From Ipomoea triloba (Eukaryota > Streptophyta > Magnoliopsida > Solanales > Convolvulaceae): DNA of 64,000 bases. The DNA lies in the NCBI RefSeq assembly GCF_003576645.1, contig NC_044916.1, forward strand, positions 33,999,293 to 34,063,292, read 5' to 3'. This document shows, in pieces, positions 38,335 through 50,423 of the stretch; within the stretch, counting starts at the first letter, position 1, and every line of letters begins with the position of its first letter. The notes below the pieces were generated by a model. It searched no databases. It saw only the letters and a program-made list of their open reading frames with translations, and was not told the DNA's origin. The position numbers and the translations under genes were made by a program.

Positions 38335-40400
38335 ACTTGTAACCTTTATGTATTATAGGCATGCTCTACTCACTCGAATACTCCTTTCGGAGCTCCTTTG
38401 TCTTATGTTATTATTTGATTTCATTAACGGGATTGACTTGACCAAAGTTATTTATAATTTAATTTATTTTAATATTTAATTTAGTGTTAGTACGTACAAT
38501 TTATATATTTAGAAATTACATTAAATGTACTATTGAATTTAAAAAATTAAATTTTAAAATTAAGAGAAAATAATTAACTACAGAAAGAGATAAAATGAGA
38601 CAATGGTTAACAATGTGAACATTATGAGATAAAATTAGGATTTGAACATTATGGGATAAAATTAATTCTGTTAACAATGGTTAAACCAATATTTTTACAA
38701 TTTGAGAAAAGTTAAACTTTGATCTTTCAATTATGATAACATTCTCAAAATTAATCCTCAATTTTCAATTGGTTTAATTGCAATTCTCTAAATGTTGTAA
38801 CAATATTAATTTTTATTGTTGCATTAAATTTTGGGTTAAAGTATGGTAGCTCTATATAAGGAAATTTTTTAAATTCATTATTTTTTTTGTTTTTCAATTT
38901 ATTTTTTAATAAATTTTAAAAAGCAATATAAAATTAATAAATTTGAAGAGTATCTTAATTAGGAAAAAGTTTTAATTAATGAATTTACAAAAATAGCTGT
39001 GGTGTTAATGAACTTAACCTCAAAAGATAAAGGAATGACCAAAAATTGATATATACTATTGCACAATTTCAAAAATTATATTTATACAATTTCAAAGTTA
39101 ATTTCTTCTCCCATCAAAGTGAATAACTAATTATGAGAATGCTTTTGATAAATTTTGAAACACTAATTTAAAAATATACATTATTGGACCGTGGGTTATT
39201 CGCGCAATTCGCGTGCAGTAACTATAATTATACTAGTTACAATATAATCCTGATTCCAAAGTAAATTACAATTTAGTCTACCATGGGAGAAAATGATCCA
39301 ATTTTAACACCAAATCTCTTTTCCCTCAACCATTTTGGTCCATTTTTTTTAATGAAACCACCCCTATAATCATAATAATGTTTTATTTAAAAAAAAAAAC
39401 AAGAACCTTATTAGCTAAGCAATTGCTTATATAATTATATATCCGTTACATACCGTGGTTGTAATCTGTGGGCGGTTGTGAATCCATTCCTGTATAAACC
39501 GACGGTTTTCCTATTCAGCGGCTGGCAGACACCGGTATTGCGTATCGATTATAAATTTCTATATTCGATTTTGTTTGTTACCATTACGTCGCATTTTTAC
39601 CATACTCGGAAGTCAGATATAATAATAATATTATTATTATTATTCGATTATATTTTATCTGTCTTATTACCATTTATTGGTAAAATCAACTATTTATTCT
39701 ATACTATTTTTTTATAAATATTTTTTTTATTATTTATAAATTTTATTTTATTGTGTGTTTAATAGTAGTTTCAAAGTAATTTTTAAATTTATAAATTTTA
39801 TATACTAATAGTAGTGTTAAATAAAAATAAGATTGAGGGAGTAAATTATTAATTATTATAGGAGGAAGGGGGGCAAAAGAGGAAATAGACATAAAAATGG
39901 AGTAAAATAATGGGAGGACAACTCAAACAAATCTGAGATGAATGATCAGGAGATCCAAATAAAAAATGAGTGAGGGGTGAAAATGGGAGACACGTTAGGG
40001 GCAAGGCGGTCATTTGGGGGAAGGAGGGTGTTGTAGCCAAACAGGTCACTGAAATCCAAAACGCCCAAAAAGCAAAGGTGACCTACATGGCCCGGCTTTT
40101 AACTATATTTAGCTGGACAGACAAAAACCAACACATTATCACCATCGTCGCTATCTCATCTTCATTCTCTCTCTCTCATCTCATCATTTTACTTTGCTTA
40201 ATTATTTTTTTTTACTGTTTACTTATAACAGCCGTAATTGCTATAATTTTGTTGGATATATATTAAAAAAAAGTTTTTGGGGGACATTATTACATTGAGC
40301 AATAAAAAAATGAGAAGACGAAAAGATTCCACAGCTAGCTGAGTTTTTATTTTAAGAGAAAAGAAAAAGAAAAAAAAGGTATATGTCTGCTCTTTTATTA
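38335..40400. other. Gene-free DNA upstream of the GT-2-type gene
   Basis: No supported gene. A short tandem repeat (GAACATTATG.GATAAAATTA) sits at about 38617-38670. The last few hundred bases before 40400 form the distal promoter of the trihelix gene. Confidence 0.5.
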
Positions 40401-40617
40401 TTTATTTATAATTTATATATATGAGATAGACAGGCAGATCCCACCGAAATAAATTAATAAATTCACCACACCCTCATCTTCATAAAAACCCACAGAATTC
40501 ACCATCTTTTTTATTTTGGTTTTTTCAGTCTGGGGGGAGCCTCCTCTTTCTTCTTCTTCTTCATCTAGCTATTTGCTGGTGTTGAGGTTCTTTAATTTGG
40601 CATCGTATCAGATAGAG

Positions 40618-43385
40618 ATGCTGGGCGTGTCGGGGCTGATAAGCGCCTCCGCCGATGGGGCAGCGACAGCGACAGCGCCACCCGGAGAAGCTCCGGAGAG
40701 TGGCGGAGCTGGTAGTGCTGCAGGTGGTCCGGAGAGTGGCGCCGCCGTGGGAGGGTACGGGGAGGAAGACAAGGCGGAAGCGGAGAGGAATTCCGGTGGA
40801 AATAGGTGGCCCAGGCAGGAGACTTTGGCTCTATTGAAAATTAGGTCGGATATGGATGTTGTTTTCAGAGACTCAAGCCTGAAAGGCCCGCTGTGGGAGG
40901 AAGTTTCCAGGTATAATTTAAAAAACCCAAATGAATCTTTCATCTTTTTTCTTCTTCTTCTTCTTCTTCTTCTTCTTCTTCTTCTTCTTCTTCTTCTTCT
41001 TCTTCATTACTTGGTGGATGGGATCTTCGTTCATATCTTTCTTTGTTCTATCTTTGGGTTATAGATGGAGAGTAGAGATCTGGGGTGGATCGAAATTCCA
41101 TTGAATTAATGATAAAATATCGTCTTTCCTTCTCTTTCCTCTTATTTCACAAGAATTCAGCTGCTTTTCGGGCAATAGCAATTCCGGGTTTTGAGCTGTT
41201 CAGTTGTGCTTTTTCGGCATTTTTCTCAGCTAAATTTAGCAAGAAATTTAGGAAAAAACTGTCAGTCTGTCATCAGCTCATCATGACTCATGTAGATTCT
41301 TCCTAGTTTTCCTCTCCACCTCTTCATTATCATAATTCTGCTAGATTTCTGCAAATCAATCCTTTGTTTTCCGCATAACAAAAATGTGTTTCAGCCTTTA
41401 TTTCTTTCTGGTTTCGGAAATCGGCTTATCTCTCACTTTCCATCTTCATGGCTTAATTATTCTAGTACGTACGTGATTAGTGATAATTAATTGTGGTGCT
41501 TATTTTATGTGGATTAATTATTGCGCACTGTGTTTTATTTTGTTTTGTTATTGATGAACTTAAGAAAAAAAGATAGATAGATGTTGATATGATATGATGA
41601 GAAAAACAAGGCAAAGTACGTTTTTTTTCTTTTTTTTCTTTTTTTTCTTTTTTTCTTTTGTTATCTGTGTGGTTTGTTGCTATACCTGGGTTGAATTTAC
41701 TGAGTGTTATCAGGAAAATGGCGGAGCTGGGATACCATCGAAGCTCCAAGAAATGCAAGGAGAAGTTTGAGAACGTTTACAAGTATCATAAGCGGACAAA
41801 GGACGGACGCGCCTCCAAGGCCGACGGCAAAACTTATCGGTTTTTTGATCAGCTCGAGGCTTTCGAACACACTACTCCTTCTCACGCTCTTCCGCCGCCA
41901 CCTCGCCCGCAGCCGCCGCCATTGCCCCCCGCCGCCGCGGTATCGCCAATGGTGGCGCCGCCATTGCCGGGGAATAATAACAATAATGCTGCTTCTAATG
42001 CCGGTACAACCAATGTTGTCGTTGCTGCCAATCCTCCGGTTTCAGTGCCGGTTACTGTTCCATCTACGCAAAACCCTTTCGGTGCGGGAGTTCATAATCC
42101 GATCAATGCTCCGGCATTTCCGCCGTCATCTCAGACGAGATCGTTGTCGCTGCCGCCGCCGCAGGCGGCTGCGAATACCGGTGGGTTTCCGTCTCAACGG
42201 AATGTGCCTGGGAGTCCTTTATCGGATTCGACATCGTCGTCTACTTCGTCGGACGAGGATATCCAGAGGCGGCACCGGCGGAAGAGGAAATGGAAGGACT
42301 TCTTCGAAAGGCTAATGAAGGATGTGATTGAGAAACAGGAGGATTTGCAGAAGAAGTTTCTGGAAGCTCTCGAGAAGCGAGAGCGAGACCGGATGGTGAG
42401 AGAGGAAGCGTGGAGAGTTCAAGAGATGGCGAGGATGAACCGGGAGCACGATCTCTTAGTCCAAGAAAGATCCATGGCGGCGGCAAAAGACGCCGCCGTG
42501 CTTCAATTTTTACAAAAAGTCTCCGAACAGCACAATCTTCAAATCCCAATAACCAATGCAACTCCAGCAGCAGCGCAAATCCAGATACAATTGCCGGAAA
42601 GCCTATCAACACCGACACAACAACCACAACCGCCACCGCCGCCGATTCCGCCGCATTCTCAGCAACCGCCTCCGCAAGGTCCGGAACCAATATCCGTGGC
42701 CCCACCCGCCACAATGCAGTTCACAATCTCCACCCCGACGCCTCCCGTGCCGACAAAAATCTTAGACGTTTCCAAACCACCGGACAACAACGCCATCGAG
42801 AGTTTCACTCCGGCGAGCTCGTCTAGATGGCCGAAAACGGAGGTACAAGCGCTAATCCGTCTCCGGACGAACCTGGACACGAAGTACCAAGAGAACGGGC
42901 CGAAAGGGCCGCTGTGGGAGGAGATATCAGCGGGAATGCGGAAACTGGGGTACAACAGGAATGCAAAGAGGTGCAAGGAGAAATGGGAGAACATCAACAA
43001 GTACTTCAAGAAGGTGAAGGAAAGCAACAAGAAAAGGCCAGAAGATTCCAAGACCTGCCCCTATTTTCACCTGTTAGATGCTATATACAAGGAAAGAGCC
43101 AAAAATGAAGCTTCCTTCAATCCTCCCGGTTCAGCGCTAAAACCGGAAAATAACCCGATGGTTCCCATCATGGTCCAACCCGAACAACAATGGCCACTGC
43201 CACCCGACCACCACCACCACCACCACGCTCTCAACGACCACGAGAGCGACAACATTGACGAGGACGACGGCGACGACGAGGATGACGAGGACGACGAAGG
43301 CGGAGGAGCCTACGAGATAGTAACAAACAAACCGCCATCTACTACCACCACCACAACCACCACCACCGCGACTAGCACAGTTTGA
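40618..43385 (+). CDS. Two-domain trihelix transcription factor, GT-2/DF1/GTL1 type
   Basis: Two exons, 40618-40910 and 41714-43385, joined by a GT-AG intron of 803 bp that splits an Arg codon, give 654 residues. Two trihelix DNA-binding domains are clear. The N-terminal one (about 63-150) runs from RWPRQETLALLKIRSDMD to KTYRFFDQLEAFE. The C-terminal one (about 467-552) runs from RWPKTEVQALIRLRTNLD to CPYFHLLDAIYKERAK. Between them are Pro/Gln-rich linkers and an alpha-helical coiled coil (about 287-370; KWKDFFERLMKDVIEKQEDL). The tail has a His run, an Asp/Glu run and a Thr run. Such proteins bind GT elements in the nucleus and control organ growth, trichomes and root hairs. The start MLGVSG is chosen because the frame further upstream has no ATG. 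Which of GT-2, DF1 or GTL1 is the ortholog is unresolved. Confidence 0.95.
40948..41005. repeat. (CTT)n microsatellite in intron 1 of the GT-2-type gene
   Basis: About nineteen CTT units begin within 40 bp of the splice donor at 40911. A T/C-rich tract (about 41621-41659) lies near the acceptor. Confidence 0.9.
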
Positions 43386-44060
43386 GCGAGCTTATCACAA
43401 TACAAAGATGGAGAGGGGGGAGAGAAGAAAAGGCAGGCGAGCGGACATTAAAAAAAAAAGGGCGGACAATTATGAGTGAGGCATTGGGAATAGCGAGTGG
43501 GTCAACAGATTTTTGCAGGGTGTCAGAAGATGTACATTACATTACATTGTGGGTCAGACGGGAAATTCCGGTTGGGCTTCAGATGCGGTGGCGCTGGCGC
43601 GGTGAAAATTATTGAAAGTGCACAGATACAAACATTTTGGAGTGTTTTTTGTTTTGTTTTTTGAGGATCCATCATCCATCGGAGGGAGATAAAACGAGAT
43701 GAGGGGACGTGGAAGCCAGACCGGACCAGACCAGATCAGATCAGCCAGACCGGGGATTATATTATTGCTGCCGTTAAGGTTATTTATAGTTGGTTAGTTT
43801 CGAATTTCGATCGGTATAAGTTTTTATTTCATCATTTATTTATTATTTAATTTCCGAATAAGTTTAATGTTTAATCAGGGAAAATATTTGGAGGGAAGAG
43901 ACTCCACAGAATAAATAAAAGGGACAATATTAATTTGTAACTTTTTTTTTTCTTTTTTAAAAAAAAAAAAACAAAATTTCTTGTTCTTTTTGTTGGGGTG
44001 TAAATGTGAGAATTGGTTTACCTTATTCAATATTTTAGTTGCTCTCTCATTTCTTTTATC

Positions 44061-44091
<31 letters not shown>

Positions 44092-44152
44092 TTGAGTACT
44101 GTTGATTCTGGTACAATATAGTATATCTCTATATATAATTTCTCAATATAAT
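44092..44152 (-). mobile_element. SINE 3' tail fragment after an AT microsatellite
   Basis: On the plus strand TTTGAGTACTGTTGATTCTG, GTACAATATAGTATATCTC and ATTTCTCAA match the reverse complement of the SINE tails at 10239 and 14831. The (AT)n tract just before it (about 44063-44091) may be the grown tail. Confidence 0.55.
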
Positions 44153-46385
44153 ATTTTTTAAAATCATATATATACTCACTTACTTCTTAATTTCTATGTA
44201 TATATACTACTCTTCTTTTTCATTTATTTCACATATATTGTCTTATTTCTTTTGTATTTAACTCAATTATCAATGTATATATAGAAAACTTTAAAAAAAA
44301 ATAGAGTATAGGGAGAAGAACCTTACTTCTTAACCTTAATGAGGGGTTAAATAGACCCCAGTCTAACAATAAAGTAGTAATATATGTCCCATCTAGATGT
44401 CAGTAAAAAACATCTCTATTAGAAACGAAGAAAATAGCATATACAGTTAGATGTTTCAAAAATTGTGTCGCATCTTCCTGTCTATAATAAAACCCTATGA
44501 GTTGTTAGGAAAGACTTACTCACCCAAATCTATATATATCACCCTAATTGTTGCTAATGTGTCATTAACTTCATTATAATAGTTTAACACTGATAGTTGA
44601 ATATTCTCATATTATTTGTAAACGCTCCTCCGAAGACTCTATAGAGCCTCACTCTCCACTCTAGAATGTGAACAAACAATACAATAGGGAATCCAACTGA
44701 ACATTTATGGATTGAAAGCAACAAAGTACAATCTCACTATTCTAGCTAGACTTCAACGTCATAAGTGGTAGAGATTAGATATAGATCGAATTTGATACTC
44801 AATCCAAGTAGTACAACAAATTATGTACTTATATTATTCTTTATATATATAATACTTTGATTATAATGCATTGATTAAAATGTTATATATATTTTAAAAA
44901 AAAAAAAAGGAAAAAGAAGAAGAATATGAATTGTGGCAACAGAAGGAATTAGATGTTGGACAAATATAAGGTAATATTCTATCAATTCTGACGTCCCTTT
45001 TAGGTGGATTCCAAGAAAGATTAAAAAATGTAACTCATAGAGCTTCCCATTTCGAGTATACTGACAGGGAGGTTATATTAGCTACCCTCCAAAATATCTC
45101 TTTGATGAATTAATATAATTAAAAATTTTTTGTGGCATGTATCAAATTTGATTAGGCTTCTGAAAAAGATATACATACAAAACATATGCCCATGAGTCAC
45201 ATCGTCTTCACCGTCCATTGTACTCCCTAAAGTCAAATATATTTGCGTCAAGAATCAAAGCAAATATGAAACAAACAATACAACTTCTGTGGTTGATATA
45301 CACATGTTGACTACAAATTCATGGAGTAATTGTCAGCCACAACGTTGTTTACAGTGAATTCTTGTAATTCATAACTTGCGGCGCGGCTTAATCAAGTTAG
45401 AAGCTACACACTACCATTGGAAATAACACTTTCTGAAGATCCAAATTTTTGAAGAGGGGATGAAATGACACCGAGTCTCTTCTATCTTAATAAAAAAAAT
45501 TTGATTTCGAGCCTAAAAGTAAAGATTAAAAAAAGTATATATGGGTAAATAGAAGGAGTATCCAATACAGAAAAGTCGTAATGATTATCCGAAAGTGCAC
45601 TCTGAGTGAAATCCGTTGGTGATCCTAGCCGACAAAAGATTATAATGAGATAAACTAGTTTAGATTACTCACAGTTACCAAATGACCACCTTAAACCAAG
45701 AATATTAATAGATAGCTCTCATGAAAAAAATTCTCCTTTTATATATTATAGGTTGTACAAAAAAACATGATCTAACCCTTAATTAACATATTGTTTAAAT
45801 GTATTTTTATATCTCATTTGCCATAAATTCACTTTATGGAATCATGATCTCTAATTCTTATATAAGTAGGTTAATTATTTGTATTTTGTAGAACTAAAAA
45901 GTATATAACACACTTCTGTGAATGATCTCGGGTAAAAACAATTAGCGGTAGGTATCTATTTAACAATTACAAGTTTAAGTTTTACTAGCTACTTGATCAA
46001 AAGCAAATTTGGGTGTAAAGTGTCTAACTCATATAATTGTAGTATTTTTTTTTTAAATATATCAATTATAATAAGAGATTCAAGAAAAGAGCTCATGAAG
46101 AATTTCTTTTACTTTTTCATACAAATGGCAAGTGAAACAATAAAAAATATAAATCTACAATAAGAACACCAATAAAGCTTACAAAGAGTCTAGTCATTAC
46201 ATATTTCCGGGTGTAGCGTTAATGAAATGAAAACCATAAGAAAGATGTTCGACATTAGTAGCCATCTATCTAATTCGTGAAGAGTTTGTTTCTCTATGAA
46301 TGTGTTTGATGGTGCAAATATAATATTTCTATGTATATACTCTTATATCTTTGATTGATCATTTGATCACATATTAAAAGATAAG

Positions 46386-46709
46386 GGCCATGTTTGGTAA
46401 AATAATTAGCCTATCATCAGTCAATTTTGAGTTATTTGACCACTATTAATTGTTTGACTTGGTAAAAAAATCAAAATAAGTGTTTGATTAATCAGTTTTT
46501 TGTAACTCTAAAATGCTAAAAGTCGAAAAGTTGTTCAAATCAACTTTTTCATTTAGCTTTTTGAGAAAAGTAATTCTACTAAACAGCTATCAGCTAATAG
46601 CTAATTTACCAAACACCTTTATATAATCAACTAATGTTATCAACTAGTCATATCCTCTAATCCAATATGTTATCAACTATCAAATAATAACCATTTACTA
46701 AACAGGGCC
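46386..46709. mobile_element. hAT-like MITE, 324 bp
   Basis: The left end GGCCATGTTTGGTAAAATAA and the minus-strand right end GGCCCTGTTTAGTAAATGG form a terminal inverted repeat. It is flanked by AAGATAAG (46378-46385) and AAGATAAT (46710-46717), an 8-bp duplication with one mismatch, as expected for hAT elements. No ORF is present. Confidence 0.75.
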
Positions 46710-47450
46710 AAGATAATGAAGATATTTAATGATTTAGTTATTTTTCATATTAAATATATTTTATTTGAAGAATAATGTTACTTTTCAATTTCCTATTAAT
46801 GGCCACATTTTACATGCAATGGACTTCTTTTAATTTATGGACTACCATGAATTTGACAATCTCACCCAGTTTTTTTTTTTTTTTTTTTTTTTTTTATGTA
46901 CTCACTATTCATAATTTCATATTGCTACATAAGGAGGTGAAATTAAGAGGGAAATGCAACATTAAATTGGCGTTGACTAAAATGATGGCCAAAGTTTTTG
47001 AATATTCTATATTAACTAAAATTTATTATATGTAAAGGAATATTTACAATATTTGAATTTTCAGCAATATATTATGAGTAAAAATTAAATGAGTGCAGAA
47101 GAAAGTGGATGACGCTTGCATTGCCACAAAATTAATACAGCACTCTACTTAATTGTAATTAGCACCTAAATATTTATATTATCTGCACAGTTCATTTGAT
47201 TCATCCACCTACTATGTCCCCTACAAATTTCTCTGACCTGTATCACACTTATTTAAGCCATACATATGAATTTGCACCGTATCCACAACTCCATCTTCAT
47301 CAAATTTCCTCTCAATCATTTCGGTTGAAAAAAAAGGCAATTTTGAGGCATACCCACGTACCCCTCCATTTTATGTACACTTTTCCTATGGTTATGATTT
47401 TCCAAGTATACAATACTCAGACACAAAATCAGAAAGTCAATACTACACAA

Positions 47451-47629
47451 GACCTACATCGATCACTGAGTAAACTCTGATCTATATTTAAATACATAAC
47501 AGAGTCTACACTTGACCCGAGATTAGGAAGTCAAACACAAAGAAGACAGTGCTATATAACACCTACATCGATCACTAAATACAGAATCTACACTTAGACA
47601 CGAGATCGAGAAGTGAACACAACGAAGAC
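47451..47629. repeat. Tandem duplication, about 109-bp period
   Basis: CCTACATCGATCACT occurs at about 47453 and 47562. Each copy is followed by AGA.TCTACACTT, CGAGAT and an AACACAA.GAAGAC block. The second copy has lost part of the middle. Confidence 0.75.
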
Positions 47630-50280
47630 AATACCGGTGAGGTGAAATTATATTAATGGAGTAGTGCAAGCTAAGGTGATAGATGATTGTGAGTGAGTAA
47701 AATAGAGATGAGAGTACGTGCAGTGCATGGAAGGGAATTGGAAAACAGAGAAATGAAGAGAGAGAGAGAGATGAGAGAGGTGCAGAAAGGAGTAAAGCAG
47801 AGGGACAGGGAGAAGGCAAAAGGGACCCCCACTAAGCACGCAAATTGGTAACACACATACAAGAAGGATACCTATTTGGAGTGGGGCCGTACATACCACA
47901 CAAAACACTCTTCCAAAACCTCAAATCAAGGTCATATCATCATATACATCATTATTTTTTATATAAAATAATAAAAATAATGTTTGTGTATTATTATTTT
48001 GATTCATGTGCTGACTTGCATCGAGCCACTATGTTGGATGGAATAATAATGATCATACATGGTGGTAAAAAAAGTTGATTATTGATAAGCTGTCCAATTC
48101 ATGGAGATACCTTTTGTTCCCTTTACCCACATGACTTGTAGGGTTCTTGTTTAACTATTATCTTATTAATTCATTATTATTACTATTTTACTTCCTCACC
48201 TCCCATCTCTGATCTCTACTTTCACTCTCACTTTAATCTCCACCTTTCTTCTTATCTTTTCAATCATACTTAGAGTTTAGACTTATTATTATATACCTAT
48301 GACTAATTAATTAATTCATTTCTCAATAATTTCTTCACCCCTAGCCTATTCATAAAAAGCAACTTTTATACCACATTTAATTTGGATTATGAAATTTATA
48401 CTTTTAATTTCTCACTATCAAGTTAATCACTTTCAATTTTTTTTTAAAGAAGAATATAGAGCGATTAATTAACTATGTGTGACACAAGTAAAATACTTAA
48501 AAAAATGTACCCCATCACATTACACCGATCTTCTCATCCTGTATGATAGGGTCTTTTGAATAACCTCATACGATTCCTCTAGCCATCTCAATTCTCTCTC
48601 ATGCCCAATGTCCAACTCAATCACTTTTAATATAGTTTTTAAAAAATCAAATCGTCCAATCTAAAATTTTTAAAATACCGTTATGTTTTCCAAAATTACC
48701 TTTCTAATGTACAAATTACATAACAACTTCTTAAATATTTTACACTGAATTTTGTCAAATTTAAAAAGTCAAATGACAAATAGTGATCAAATTGGTAGAC
48801 ATAGATCAAAAGTAGAAATGTCACCATTGTTCAACCATGAAATTTAAGCATCGAATTGTTAAAATCGATTTAAAGTCTATCATTAAAAGCTGAAAAATAT
48901 AGCCTAAAATCTTGTGATCAAATGACACTGGTTTGACTTTAGGTTAGTATGTTAAAGGTTAGTTTGTTTCAGAAAATTTATTTTTAAATTAAAAAAAAAA
49001 AAAAAAAAAAACTAGAAACCCAACTTCGAAATGCCTTTTTATTTAGTGCCGATATACTACTAGGTCATAATTAGTCTAAATACTAAACTAAACAAACAGT
49101 TAAAATAGGGGAATAAATTTATTTTTTTTAAAGTTGTATTATGAAATGATGGGATGTGAGAGGTGGATAACGTGGAAGATTAGTAACGGAAGAAATGGAC
49201 GGAAATGTGAGACAGATGAAGTTTCCATGATGGACTTTTATGGTTTGTGGGTTTCAGTGACGACCTCTGTAACCATTTCTTTTAATTATTGTTACTCCCT
49301 ATTTACGCCTCAATTAATCAGCTAATAAGTGGGAGAACACAAGACGTTTGTCAAATCACTCACCTTAAAACCTTCTTTATCAACACTAATCAAATCTGTT
49401 ATCCTCCTCTGAATGACAACTCCGTTTTCGTAATTGTAACGGTATAATTATAACCGGGGAGAAAAATAAATTGGGTGACAATTTTTATTATTATTTTTGT
49501 ATCATGCAATTAAATAATTGATAAATTTTAAGATAATTAATAAGTTTATGGGAAAAGACGATTACTTACAAATATAGATTGCACATAATATATGATTTGT
49601 AGTGAGGTTCAAACTTATATGTTTTGTTTATGAGGGACTAATTTTTATTTTTTTTTTGTATTTTTTTGAATATAATTTAAAAAGTTATTAGTGTATAATA
49701 ATATTGGACTGACCAAAGTGACTTCGAAATTGTGTAATGATGCCGATAGCTTGCAGTGTGGTTTTGACTAAATTAGCATCCACCCACACGATTTCCCAAG
49801 AGTCAAACCTTCCCTAATTTTGCATATCGATGCCTCACTTTTTATGATTTTAATTTTCTTTTCCCCACAATAAGTCAATAACTTATGTTGCATAGAAATA
49901 GAAAATTGAAAAAATGTAAGATTAGGACTACTACACAAATTTATAAATTTTAAAAAATTTAAATGTGTATTTATAAATATTTGTTCTTGGAATATACATT
50001 ACCTTTTTTGTTAAATATTGTATTTTGATATCAGTTGTCAAATGATGAATTACCTTGTCATATTCGTTGCTTATAATATATGTCACATATTCTTTGAAGT
50101 GACAAAGTTAATAATGTTGTCAAAATTCTAGAGAATTTACAACAGTAAATTCAGAATTGATTTTTTTTTTTGTCAAGCCAATTAAGAAAATGAAAGTTAA
50201 AAAAAAAATCAAAATTTGGAGATGGTTGCCTATATTGGAGGAAAAAGAGTAGTGTAGCAGGATAGCTTTGTAATTTCCAT

Positions 50281-50333
50281 TCATGAGCTGTCATTATCTC
50301 ATGAGCTGTCATCACTGCTCTCCTCTATATAAA
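50281..50333 (+). promoter_or_regulatory. LTR promoter: duplicated 14-mer plus TATA box
   Basis: TCATGAGCTGTCAT occurs at 50281-50294 and 50299-50312 (18-bp spacing), ahead of TATATAAA at 50326-50333. The start of transcription would be near 50360. The duplicated motif is a candidate enhancer; function is inferred from position. Confidence 0.55.
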
Positions 50334-50376
50334 CAGAGGCAGTTAATATTTCCAGTCTGTAACTTCATACACACTA

Positions 50377-50415
50377 ATGAGATATTTCCAGATTTTCCCT
50401 CCACAAGTTTGTTAG
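50377..50415 (+). CDS. Short upstream ORF in the retrotransposon leader (12 aa)
   Basis: The first ATG downstream of the predicted LTR transcription start opens a 12-codon frame, out of frame with gag-pol. It ends at TAG (50413-50415), eight bases before the gag-pol ATG. It could lower or tune polyprotein translation by reinitiation; no product is claimed. Confidence 0.4.
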   Translation: MRYFQIFPPQVC

Positions 50416-50423
50416 ACTTCGTT

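Larger units (their letters stand above)
43386..50227. other. Gene-free spacer between the trihelix gene and the copia element
   Basis: It contains the trihelix 3' flank, a SINE tail (44092-44152), a hAT-like MITE (46386-46709), a T26 run (46870-46895) and a tandem duplication (47451-47629). I see no supported coding sequence. Confidence 0.55.

Noticed and set aside
37231..38479. Long open frames crossing the N gap on both strands
   Set aside because: They consist mostly of unknown bases; the real flanks encode only poly-Gly, poly-Pro, poly-Phe or poly-Lys from homopolymers.
40516..40617. N-terminal extension of the GT-2-type protein
   Set aside because: The upstream open frame has no ATG (it begins at TTG); the first ATG, at 40618, gives the family-like MLGVSG start.
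41777..43255. Several ORFs of 60-200 codons in other frames of the GT-2-type exon 2
   Set aside because: They are Arg- or Pro-rich shadows of the GC-rich real frame, with no start context or domains.
50283..50423. Gag-pol start inside the LTR at 50283
   Set aside because: It lies upstream of the LTR TATA box, so it should not be in the genomic RNA.
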